Assembly (NCBI GenBank): GCA_949317995.1
Contig: OX439052.1
Coordinates: 36,085,932 to 36,149,931, forward strand
Origin: Acholoe squamosa
Taxonomy: Eukaryota > Annelida > Polychaeta > Phyllodocida > Polynoidae
Length of the DNA stretch: 64,000 nt
Reading direction: 5' to 3'
The position numbers were made by a program, and so were the translations under genes. The first letter of the stretch is position 1; every line of letters starts with the position of its first letter. Under the pieces are notes generated by a model. That model made no database searches. It saw nothing but the letters and a program-made list of their open reading frames with translations, and had not been told where the DNA came from. Below are positions 36,986 through 47,414 of this stretch, in pieces.

Positions 36986-39900
36986 CTGGAAAAGAAAACT
37001 CAAAATCAAAATCTCAAATATATTGATCAGGCTTTGTTTTGGGATTTTATACAGAATCAGGGATGAACACTAACATTTTGGGCCAGCAGTATCCGGAGTA
37101 AACAGTATTAAAGTGGGGGTAAACAGTATATAATTAACCTCCATAATAAATTATGAGCACAGCCCATTGATATAAAACAGGGATAATCTTACTGTGTACA
37201 AACAGCAAGACTTACTGCAGTAATGTTTATAACGGTGTGGTTTCACTGGGGCTACATGTGCATCAAAATCCATCTTATGATCTACTTTTTGGTTGGACAA
37301 GTATTTTAAGCAAACCAGTGGAATTATTTAAAAAAAGAACTTACTGCAAATAATTCCATAGAAGTAACATCGCTGTGTTTGGAGGTTACAGAACCTCTGC
37401 TAACAAGTCTGCCTATAGCAGGGAGACCAGCGACCTTCTTATCCTGAAAAAAAATTCCAGCAAGCTCAAATTGGGGACCCCTTACATTAGCAGAGATGCC
37501 GCTCACTGGCCAACAAAAAACAGGAAAACTGGACTTATTTTCCCAGGAATCTAACATAATTTAATACAAAAAATCTTGGAAGCAAAACCAGGAATTCCTA
37601 GTAAACCAGGAAAAGTGGCATCTCTGCATTGAAACTTTTATGACATTTACAAGGCATTGAAAATGTATGTAAAGCCCTGATCTCGGAATCCTGCCATGGG
37701 TAACTATCGTCCCACAACGTCATTTACCAGCACATATTTGTATTGCATATCATTTAGTAAAATGAAGAGAGATTCACAAACTTAAAATAATTAAGTGATA
37801 TGAAAAGAAAAAAGAACAGGTAGGTTATCAACAATTTAACTACTATATGCTACATTAAAGTGTACTGCTTACCAATGGCGGGAAGGCAAAGCCTGCCGAT
37901 AGAGAAAAGTACCCTAAGTCTTCAAAGTATGCTGCAATAAACAAAATCTGATTTAATATTAAATAACTAGTGCAGGTACTTACACCATCCACCACTCACA
38001 GTCTGTGCGTATGCATAGGGGACGGTTGGCGGGTCTAGACAAAACCGTTATAGGCTGGTATCTCATTTGAATTTTACAATAGAGCTTTATTTACAGTAAG
38101 ACATGGAAGAATTACATTGTCAATCTCAGGCCCTACCGAATGACTACATCGGAGAAGAATATGAGCATTCATCTACCTCATATAACCTACACACATGATA
38201 TCTGGGGGTCCTTTTTTTCTTTTATTTTAATTGTCACTTATCTCAGTAAATAACATGATCTGCTTGACAATATTTTGTAGCAATACCACATATAAATAAA
38301 TGCAAATTACAGGACAAGTTCATTCATGTTTATGGCCATTTGTAACAGAAAGGGGCCTGGTAGAGCTTATTCAGCTGCAACATGCAGAAAAGGAGGGAAG
38401 CCATATTAAAGGAGCTGTCGTAAATGGGGCCCCCTAAAAGCATAAGGTGGGGTAAAAAGAGGAACCAGGAGAGGGATTCCTTTGCTGTAATACCATACAT
38501 GCACTTACCTCTTACAGCAAAATAAACGAGATCTAAGAAATCCTTGCATAGTTCAGGGGCGATTACAATAATCTCATAATCCTTTTTGGGATTCTGGAAA
38601 AGGAAGAAAAGTATTACATGTATCAAGTTGATTTAAGAACATATATAGTGCAATTAGATTGTGGAAGGCACATATATACAAAGTATAATTATGTATAATT
38701 ACATTTTACCTGTTGGTGAAGAGGCTCTTAATAGTCTTTTAGTGGTCAGTGGAAAATGTCATGGAGAAACCGGGACTCGAACCCAGGACCCACCAACTTT
38801 GAAGCGGAAGCTCTACCCCTGAGCTACTTCCACTGGCCTGACATTCTCTACCTTCCAAATACCCTGGATCGGTATGGTATACATAGGGGCAGTGACACAA
38901 TCAAGGAAACAGTCCCTCTGAAGGCTCTGCGCACCCGACGGGGGAATGAACCCCTACACATGTCCCAACCAGCTTTGACCGTATCTGCCCAGAACTGGTC
39001 CTCCAGTCCAGTCTGAACAGTACCACATGTGAGTGAGTAATAGATGTTTAACGCCATTTCGACAGCTAAGGTCATATTCATGGCGAGAACTACATTACAC
39101 TATTTCACAGGGGAATGTGTCAGTGCCCGCACATATGTGCACCACACACATCCCGAGGGGATAGGAAAGAGGAGAAATAGACCCTTTTAAGTGGGCTAGG
39201 GAAGCCCGAGTACCACATGTACCCGTACTGAGTCACACACAACCCGTATAGGCTCCTGTTCCAAGGAACGGCTGAGTGTGCCACCTGTTTCTTAGTTCCT
39301 CAGCACTAGCAGATCGAAGCACTTGTCTATACCATACCGGCCCAGGTACCGAGCTCTCTAAAGATCCCCCTTGTGAGGCAGGACCACTCGGTTTCTCCAC
39401 CAATGTAGTGGTCAGCGGAAAATGTCATGGAGAAACTGGGACTCGAACCCGGGACCCTCCAACTTCGAAGCGGAAGCTCTACCCCTGAGCTACTTCCCCT
39501 GGCCTGACATATTGAGTTTAAATACCTTCCAACTACCCTGGATCGGTATGGTATACATAGGGGGAGTGACACAATCAAGTGAACCGTCCCTCTGAAGGCT
39601 CTGCGCACCCAACGGGGGAACGAACCCCTACAGTCTAATAAAATCAAACCTCATTTCAATAGACAAATGTCGCTATCCATTTTTACAACTCACAATGGGG
39701 GCGAAGGCCACAGCTTTGCCCCAGTGCACTGCCAACCCAATGTCAACATGGGTTTGTATGAGATCAAAGAAGTAGTTCCTGCCATGGTTATTCAGGTATT
39801 GCTCTGCCACATCCTGCCACTTTTTGTAATAACCTGAAATCATAGAATATTTTTGATGTCTTAGCATATGGGAATTCTTTAGCATAAATCCTTACTTTCA

Positions 39901-42900
39901 CAAAACAGTGAAAATAGTTACATATAATGGGAGCCTGATTAGCATCTAAAGGGCAGATATGATACAGAATTATTCTCTGTAAAGTGAGATTATTCAGTTT
40001 AAATTCATTTTGATATTTTATCACACTAAACAGACCATCTGTAAACAAATAAAGTTATCAATAGTGTGCTTAGTTTGTTGGACAAATTAAGAAAGTATTA
40101 AATTACAGTCCCATATTAACACATATAATCTTAGCTTTTAGCTTCCTTTTAGCTATTTACAACTATAGAATAAAAGGAAATCTATGGGATGAGGTGATAA
40201 TGAGAGTGATGAAATAGATTCAAATAACTCATATGAATAATAAAAGATTTGTATGTCGATAGCACTGGATGAATCCCTCGTTATTAAACCTTCCATAGCT
40301 TTATCTGTGTATCATAAAAGCAACGGGATTTGATACACTAGGTATCCCTTAATGAGTTAAAATGGAATAGTTGATAAAGTACACTCACCATAGTATCCAT
40401 ACCTGGAGAGGAAGGGGTGGTGGTGTGGGTGTGGCTGACTGCCTCCTGCACGGCCCAATACCTCCCAGAAGATGTGTGGATATATGTTTGATGGACTTAC
40501 GGTGTTCGCTTTATCAAACCTGATGTTCAAATATTAAAGACTGCACTGAGGGGGATAAACATTATTGTACATTGCCTGATGAAGACACCTAAAGTGTGTC
40601 GAAACGTTGCCAACCAACAAATTATTCACCAATTCTTCCATGTCAACAAAGATTCAATAAAAGCTTCAAAGAAATTTCACAATTAAAACTAACTTGTTTG
40701 GTTTTCTGTGACAACATCACGATATATATTATTGTACATTTTGGATTGCATTGCTGGAAAGGAAAGAGACAGATAATGTCCCTGATACGGATAAAGAAAT
40801 AATTTGCTAACCTCCCCAGTGGGCACAGAACATTGAATCAACGTTGACAACTGGTTGATATGTGTTGATAGACCTGTCTTCAGCACTTTTTCAATGAATC
40901 CATTTCAATTTTGCCAACCATCGCCATTTCAACAGCAGATTAACAGTTGATTATATCACCATTGAAATATTATTCTCAATTCAACATTGATGTCATTGTT
41001 GGATCAACAATGCCATTTTCAATGTAGATTCAACATTGATGTGTCAACTCATAATCACCTCAATGAAGAATCTATCAATGTTGAAACAACATTGTTAAAA
41101 TCAATGTTGATACAAACATTGAATCAATCAACACTGATGGATAGATGATGAATCACAGTTGATTTGTTTTGTGAACTTTCAAATTCAAATCTATTTTAGC
41201 CCTGAGTCAAAGATTGAACAACGCTAAATCAACTTTAGTGTGTCCACTGGGTCATAGCATACATGTTAGCGTCCACTTAAAAGGATGCTCAGCAGATTGG
41301 CTCTACGTTTACCCTTTTTGTTTGTCTGCTGACAGGACTTAAGGCAGGGAACGAACATTCAAATAGAAAAGAACTATGCCTTCCAGTTAATTCCTTCTTT
41401 GCTATATTTGTATTGAGCTGTGGTCCCATTGCTTAACCCCACCACACGTGTTAGTGACCATTTAGTCCAATGTTAGAATATTTTCAACCATTGTCGACAT
41501 TACCATTTGTTTGCTGTCATGAAGCTGTCATATAACTGCATGTAGCCCCAGTCCACAGGGTGATGTGTGTCAAAGATAACCAGGCTGTGCCACTCCTCCA
41601 ACTGAAACAAACCATATACCTCTGTTAAATCTTTAAGGCAAAATGTTCCTTGTCTTCATAACGATTCTGTTGGTCACTAGCTGGTCTGGAGCTGGTTCCA
41701 GCGACACACACTGATAAGAACTGATAAGATGTGACCAGCATGTCCCTGGAAGTGGGTGTTAACCAGGGACAAGGTACCCATCATGGTATGCCTTATCAGT
41801 CGGCTTTACCTCAACCAGCGAAATTCAAAATGGCGGCTCCACTAGGCCTCCATACTGAGTCCTATAGAGGTCAGGCATGGGATTCTTCAGGATATATTCA
41901 AAATCTCGGATAATTGAAAGCAAAATTGGACATCCTTGATTTTGTACAGACTCAGTGAGAAAATGATTTAACATTAAAAGGGGGTTGGGAATTTTTTTCT
42001 ACTACATCCATTGCAATTAGTACTACCCGAGAGAAAGGACGGACACACCATCTTGGATATTTTTTCAAAACCCAATCCCATGCCTGAGAGGTACATCATG
42101 GCGACAATATTTGACCTCACTTAGGGAATGTAGAAGCCCAGTAGGGTCATAATGATGCATGAGTACATCTCTTAAATTTAGGATTAATATGGGATAGAGG
42201 CCATCAAGTACTAGTATCTATTGCGATGGTTCTTCAACCAAATTTTTGGTCAACCTGGATGTCATATATGTTCGCCTTAACTTATTCCTTGGGTCCCTAT
42301 CGTTCAATGACAAATGATATAGGCAATCTAGGTTCAACCTCAAGCTAGCTGTCATATTGTACTATTTTGAAACACAGCACCGTACAACCAACTACAAAAA
42401 GAAAGGTTACCAACCTTGAAAACATTTGCAGCTGTGTAGCTGTGACTACCATATAATCGCCCAAATGAATCTGTGGCAGTGTAGTTTAAATTGCAGAAGT
42501 CACAAGACGTTTGCTGCTTCAAGATGACAGTCTCCACACTAAACCAAAAAAGTGACAAAAAATTTAACGTGTGATATATATCACATATGGCCCAGGGTCT
42601 ACTACCCCCCCCCATATAAAAATTGGGCGTTGTGCATTGAAGCACAGAAGGCTCAGGGTAGGTACCATAAAACCCTCTATTAACCCTGTAGGGTCACAGG
42701 AATCAGCACTTGCAAAATATTGACTAATTACTTACAAATAGAGACTACTGTAATCTCCCGCGTATAAGGCGCATCTTATATGGGGGGTTTTAGTTCTCAT
42801 TGGATCCACAAGGGGGACACCAAGACCTTTCTTTTGATATCTTACATGCCCCCTTGGTCATAATGGGACAAAATGGGGCCCAGGAGGGCCCAAGGTGGCC

Positions 42901-45900
42901 CAAGCTACCCATAGGTTTTTGAAATTTGAAAATTCATTTAGTAGAACCAAAGTTATGAATTTTTCATTTTTTTGAGAATTTTCCAAAACTCTAGGTGCGC
43001 CTTATACGCGGGATGCGCCTTATACGCGGGAGATTACAGTATTATCTATACATGTACTGACACCAGTCTGGCATAATCTTCTCTTACTAAACCCCTTGGA
43101 CCGCTGGCCCCCTGGTGTGCTGGCCCCCCGGACACCTGGCCCCCGGACACTTGGCCCCCGGACACCTAGCCCCTGGACACCTGGCCCCCTGGAAACCTGG
43201 CCCCCTGGACACCTAGCCCCTCGCTCCCAAATCCCTCCCTCATAAATCTATTCACTTGAGCAAGTCAAATGTCAATTCACTGGGAGTTAGGCGTTGTACA
43301 GAAAACTTTATCCTTAGCATGCTTAGTTTATCGCTCAGTCCCCAATGTGTTATGTGTATAGCTTGGACACTGTAAACATTGCCTGCTGAAAAAAAGTGTC
43401 TCACTTGGTGATTACCCATGGGACTCCATGTGCTTATTTCATCACCAAAATCTATCTGACCCATAGACCCAATGGTTAAAGGACTTGTAGTCAGTATAGC
43501 TCCCAAAAACATGACATAAGTACAGCAGCTTTTTTCGTAGAGAAAGACACCACTCACCATAAAGGACAAAATGTTGTCTGATAGATGAGATTTGAAACTT
43601 TCCTTTGGCTTTTGAAAAATGTGTAAACTAACAGTATATCACTGAATGATTACACCCTAAAGTTGGTGATTACAAATTTGTGGATCTGGCTGAAAACCCG
43701 GCTCCAATAGCCCAGGGGATACCCTGGGCAAATGAGAGTATAAAGATGATTAATTAACTTAATTCTAAATAAAGATGTGCACTTTGGTCTTCCCATGAAG
43801 GCCCATCACTAAACTGGAGCCATATTGCTCTCGTCTTGACTTGTCTATTGGACATAATTCATGGCCTTATATCTAGTGTATTGGGCGTATGGCACTGGCA
43901 GGCAAGCAGTAGGTGCATTTTTACCAGCTATGGGAGGAGTGCAGTGCTATTACTGAAATACTAGGCAGATGATACCAGAATACTATATCCAGACTACTAC
44001 AATATTTGGCATTATCAATACTTGCTGATAACAATTCTTTCAATCATAAAGGGTAATACTCACTATTGTCTGTCATTCAAACCCAATTCAGAATTAGCCC
44101 TCTTAGGCCGCATTCCACGGAGTAAATTTAGGATGGTTGCTGAATAGGTCCATTTATTTCTTATGTGAATCAAGGTCTGGAACAGCAATAGGGCCATTAA
44201 GCAATTAATTTAGCGGTGAATTGGTAGGTGAACTGTTCATGCCAATAAACAGAAGAATAATTTAACACAATGTATGGATATAGTTTTGGAGGATGGAAGG
44301 GACAGCAGGTGTTTAAGCAGGCGTTGATTGATCCCAAATGTAAGGTGCCCGTTACAACAATATCCACACACCTGGACAGCTGGAGGGTCATGCTACAAAG
44401 CAAATCAAAACCAATTGAGTGATTGATTGGTTTGTTTAACCTCCTAAGACCAGTAGGGCCTCATGGGACTGCATCATTAGTTTGCAGAACCAAAAGAGAA
44501 AACGTTTTTGTATTGCTAAATAAAAACTTTCATAAACTTGTTTTTGATAAACCGTGCATGTTGCTTACACCTCGAAAAGTGTTTTTCCATGCATTCCGAT
44601 TTAAAAAAGTATTTGTCAATACTCTATGAAAATTTACTCAGTCCTCTCTGAATCTTTTTTTTTTTACAGAGGTCCTTCCTCGTTATCCTTAGGCAAGACC
44701 CTCTTGTTACACATGTGGAGCATGGAGGAACAGTGGGCACTACACCATTTACCTATGTGCACTTTAATGTATAACACATACTCATTCAATTTTAGACCTT
44801 TCGCAAAGGGTATAAGGTGACATCGATTTCAGTGAATTGGTAAGACATTGGGTTGAAAGCCAGGGTTGAAAGATCATCATATAAATACTTATTTCGAAAT
44901 AGCGCATGTAAGTAGGACCTTACTTTAGTAATAAGAAGTAACCAGACGACCTACCTGATTCAATGTGAGGGCTAACAGGTCTTCTCTTCCACCAAACCAG
45001 TGTGATATATGGGATTTCATAACAGGGCTTAGGTCTATGGAGCTACGCCGGGGTCTAAAGTCAAATAACCGGCGAAATAATTTTTCTTTCTGCCTGAAAT
45101 GCATCAACCAACAAAGTCAGCAAAAAATGTATAATATAACAAAGGTATAAGATATCTTTCTTAGACTTAAATTTGAATAACAGGACTATGGAAAATTGGA
45201 CAACTAATTGGTAATTAGAAATGTGGTTAAATTAGTTCAACCTACCTGCATGCCTGTATGGGTGATTGCGCCCAGTTGTCTAGAAGACTGATGAGAGTGA
45301 GAAGGCTACCATTTGATGTAGCATTTAGCAGACACTCAACCTAGGGGAAACAGTATTTCAAATTCAGTGTCTGTGACCTTTCATGAACTGGGTTGTACTC
45401 TTAATCGAAATTGGCAGATGGTACAAGAATATTGATGATAATAATATCTCATTAAATTACTATACTTTCAGAGATGTAAGTCAGGTACTTGGAAAATCCC
45501 TGAAAAGCTGTTATCGCGACACTGGGAGAGTTGGCAGCACCCCTGGTATATAAGCAGAGTGTTCAGGGCAGACATTGCCCAGCACAGCATCATGGCACCC
45601 CCTGGTGTTAAAGAATTGTACTATGTTGCTGACTGATGATTTTAGACCAATCAGAGCAGCATTCCCTTCATTTCTCCCTGGGAGGGTCTACCCCTGAGAT
45701 TCCCTGCCCAGAGTCTCCCCTGGACCAGTGAGTCCCTCTGCTTACACCAGGGGGGCTTACCGTAATCTCTCGCGTATAAGGCGCAGCCCGCGTATAAGGC
45801 GCACCCCCAACTTAGGGAAGGCAGATCCGCGTAGAAGGCGCATCTGCTGCTTCTGAGTCATATATTTGAAAAACCCGCATATAAGGCGCACCCCTAACTC

Positions 45901-47414
45901 AAGGAGCATGGTCCACTCAAAGGACCCAACCCAAAGGGGCATTTCAAATATTGTCTGCAACTATCAATACCCAACTGGTCATGTATTTTCTTTAACCAAA
46001 GAAAAGGTGTAGTCTATACCATGGTGCTCTAAATACCCTTAAACTGCTGAATGAAACATGCCATTCTGCTCACCATAAAAGTGTTTGGAAATGTGTGTAC
46101 ACCCCTCTCACTGAGAGCTTTGTTAATTACACTATTGACCTTTTAATCAAGAGAATCCATGCAGCATTATAATCAATAATCCTGCCATAGTGTGTGCTGC
46201 CACCTGGTGTTGTATGAGCTGTATGTCATTCTCTATTCTCTACATTACAAACTACTGGTATCCCAGCATGCCATGTCTCTAGAAGACAGGCCTATTTCCC
46301 TGTTATAACAGTGTGGGCCTAGATAATCAATGGGAGGGTATGATATGAACAAATAACAAATTTGGTTTGAACCTGTCTTATCTATAACTTTTTAACAAAT
46401 AATGCAAATCAGAGGATTATTTCTTTCAAAAAATGAAGAGTATTGTACCTTTCAAAATGATGCCAAATAACGTCAGTTGTGGGCCATATGAAGACAATTG
46501 GCATCAATAGTAGTTAATGAGTTAAATGATTCCTAGAAGAACACCAGGTGGCAGCACACACTATGACAGGATTATTGATTATAATGCTGCATGAATTCTC
46601 TTGAATAAAAGGTCAATAGTGTAATTAACAAAGCTCTCAGTGAGTCAGGTGTACACACATTTCCAAACACTTTTATGGTGAGCAGAATGGCATGTTTCAT
46701 TCAGCAGTTTAAGGGTATTTAGAGCACCATTGTATAGACTACACCTTATCTTTGGTTAAAGAAAATACATGACCCTGTGTACATCTTTCTGGTTTGGAAA
46801 GTGGAGGTACCCCGCGTATAAGGCGCACCCCCAACTCAAGGCAATTACCCTCCCGTGTATAAGACCCAGTCACGATCTGATTCGCGTATAAGACGCGCCT
46901 TATACGCGGGAGATTACGGTAGTGGAGTTGAAAATACAACTGAGGACGGTCTGTGTGAAGAAAATGACTAGGGAAAGAAGGCTGTGAATAAATTCTGTCC
47001 CTGAAGATCCTGGATATCCCTATTCAGACTAGAGGGAGTCTACATTTCAACATTTTTGAATTCCCTATTTTCAGGGAAATCCCCGACAACTTACATCTCT
47101 GTACTTTATCTTTAGTAGAGAATTAATGTCTTTTCACTTGAACATAATTCAAAATGCTCCAAATGCAGATATTTCCCTATTCCATTGCATGGAAGTCATC
47201 ATTCATTTAAGATAAAAAGCATTTGGTTAAATTCTGTAATAACTTCTCATAGAATATAAATATAATTTACCTTTTCATTTGATAAAATAATGACATCTAG
47301 TTGCTGAGTATGCCTGACGGATGTCCTTTGTATATTGGTCGAGGAGAAGAATATGAACGCACCAATCACAGAGATCAATAGCACCAATGCCATAAAGCGA
47401 TAGTTTCTAGACAT
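36893..47414 (-). CDS. Unrecognised multi-exon gene for a type II membrane protein
   Basis: At least ten minus-strand exons with splice signals. The first (47414-47271) starts MSRNYRFMALVLLISVIGAF, a short cytosolic end and one hydrophobic segment (residues 8-24), so a signal anchor with the rest in the lumen or outside. The next exons give VECLLNATSNGSLL (N-glycosylation sites), FDFRPRRSSIDLSP, CDFCNLNYTATDSFGRLYGS, EEWHSLVIFDTHHPVDWGYM, SNIYPHIFWEVLGRAGG, QPHPHHHPFLSRYGYYGYYK, THVDIGLAVHWGKAVAFAPI, DYEIIVIAPELCKDFLDLVY and a basic C-terminus ending KKRQAHVKLKL. Phases agree except between 44955 and 42538, where at least one exon is unresolved. Visible coding is about 380 residues. His/Trp/Asp-rich motifs suggest a luminal enzyme, but I do not recognise the family. 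Confidence 0.75.
37345..37443 (-). CDS. Unrecognised gene, exon DKKVAGLPAIGRL
   Basis: 99 bp, acceptor TTTTTTTCAG, donor GTAAGT, phase 0 on both sides. Encodes 33 residues ending DVTSMELFA. Confidence 0.78.
38516..38593 (-). CDS. Unrecognised gene, exon NPKKDYEIIVIAP
   Basis: 78 bp. I chose donor GTAAGA (38510-38515) over the GTAAGT seven bases downstream, because only the first keeps the next exon in frame. Confidence 0.75.
39019..39219 (-). repeat. SINE-A copy with 11-bp target duplications
   Basis: Body 39030-39208 (179 bp), flanked by AGTACCACATG at 39019-39029 and 39209-39219. Inserted in the internal part of the miniature LTR element. Confidence 0.88.
39386..39402 (-). promoter_or_regulatory. 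Primer-binding site of the miniature LTR element
   Basis: The plus strand reads ACTCGGTTTCTCCACCA, one base from the LTR: a tRNA 3' end with CCA, so the minus (sense) strand can pair with that tRNA. CGGTTTCTCCA also ends the tRNA-like segment inside the element's own LTR at 38738-38958. Confidence 0.7.
39694..39833 (-). CDS. Unrecognised gene, exon YYKKWQDVAEQYL
   Basis: 140 bp, acceptor TTTCAG, donor GTGAGT. Encodes 46 residues including THVDIGLAVHWGK. Confidence 0.8.
40389..40519 (-). CDS. Unrecognised gene, exon with His-rich segment
   Basis: 131 bp, acceptor ACATCAG, donor GTGAGT. Encodes SNIYPHIFWEVLGRAGGSQ then PHPHHHPFLSRYGYY, possibly a metal-binding stretch (inference). Confidence 0.8.
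40571..40612 (+). ncRNA. Hammerhead-like motif, probably degenerate
   Basis: CTGATGA (40576-40582), a hairpin GACAC...GTGTC (40584-40600) and GAAAC (40601-40605) match two of the three conserved hammerhead core segments. The required UH cleavage segment and a closing stem III were not found, so activity is unlikely. Such motifs are known in Penelope-like elements; no RT is nearby. Confidence 0.3.
40815..41251. mobile_element. MITE with CCCAGTGGGCAC ends
   Basis: Left end CCCAGTGGGCACAG, right end GTGTCCACTGGG. The interior is a run of diverged CAACATTGATGTCAAC-like units in both orientations. Non-coding, in an intron. Confidence 0.7.
41504..41601 (-). CDS. Unrecognised gene, exon LEEWHSLVIFDTHH
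   Basis: 98 bp, acceptor TTTCAG, donor GTAATG. Phase joins exactly to the exon at 40389-40519 (NK then WFDKANT). Confidence 0.8.
42415..42538 (-). CDS. Unrecognised gene, exon VETVILKQQTSCDFC
   Basis: 124 bp, acceptor GGTTTAG, donor GTTGGT (weak). Encodes 41 residues with paired Cys and an NYT glycosylation site. Confidence 0.75.
42746..43041. mobile_element. MITE, CGCGTATAAGACGC family, same subfamily as 17066-17361
   Basis: Ends TACTGTAATCTCCCGCGTAT and ATACGCGGGAGATTACAGTA. Both ends carry the same compensating change (CTG/CAG). The interior is nearly the same as at 17066-17361. Confidence 0.8.
43095..43222. repeat. Short tandem repeat, CCCCCGGACACCTGGC
   Basis: Seven or more imperfect copies of a unit of about 16-17 bp (GGCCCCCGGACACCT). 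Non-coding, in an intron. Confidence 0.8.
44955..45093 (-). CDS. Unrecognised gene, exon QKEKLFRRLFDFRP
   Basis: 139 bp, acceptor TTTCAG, donor GTAGGT. Encodes 46 residues with FDFRPRRSSIDLSPVMK and SHWFGGREDLLAL. Confidence 0.8.
45246..45340 (-). CDS. Unrecognised gene, second exon
   Basis: 95 bp, acceptor CCCCTAG, donor GTAGGT. Encodes VECLLNATSNGSLLTLISLL. Phase 0 start agrees with the first exon. Confidence 0.8.
45758..46921. mobile_element. Foldback element of the CGCGTATAAGACGC family
   Basis: Left end TACCGTAATCTCTCGCGTAT, right end ATACGCGGGAGATTACGGTA. Between them are two 235-bp arms in inverted orientation (45977-46211 and 46540-46774) that are almost complementary, around a 328-bp loop. 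Far larger than other members. Confidence 0.82.
47271..47414 (-). CDS. Unrecognised gene, first coding exon with signal anchor
   Basis: ATG at 47412-47414, donor GTAAAT. 48 residues: MSRNYRFMALVLLISVIGAF, then a polar stem. The start is chosen because the Met precedes a single hydrophobic segment and the exon ends in phase 0. Confidence 0.78.

Larger units (their letters stand above)
38738..39632 (-). mobile_element. Miniature LTR retroelement (TRIM) with tRNA-like LTRs
   Basis: Two direct LTRs, 38738-38958 (221 bp) and 39404-39632 (229 bp), TGTAGGGG...CCACTACA on the minus strand (one terminal base changed in the left copy). The outer flanks are GTCT at 38734-38737 and 39633-39636. The internal region is about 445 bp, of which 190 bp is a SINE-A with its target duplication, leaving about 255 bp without coding capacity. 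Both LTRs carry an A box TAGCTCAGGGG (39482-39492; 38816-38826) and B box GGTTCGAGTCC (39439-39449; 38773-38783) at tRNA spacing. It lies in an intron of the unrecognised gene. Confidence 0.8.

Noticed and set aside
38740-38835. Possible tRNA gene on the minus strand
   Set aside because: The A and B boxes are good, but the acceptor stem does not pair well and the sequence is part of a repeated LTR, so it is a tRNA-like promoter, not a tRNA gene.
43252-43569. 105-codon minus-strand open frame
   Set aside because: It begins across a donor-like GTGAGT and has no acceptor at a matching phase; probably intronic.
43558-43627. Candidate missing exon of the unrecognised minus-strand gene
   Set aside because: It has a donor and acceptor and joins the following exon in frame, but its start phase does not match the exon at 44955-45093, so it is not listed.
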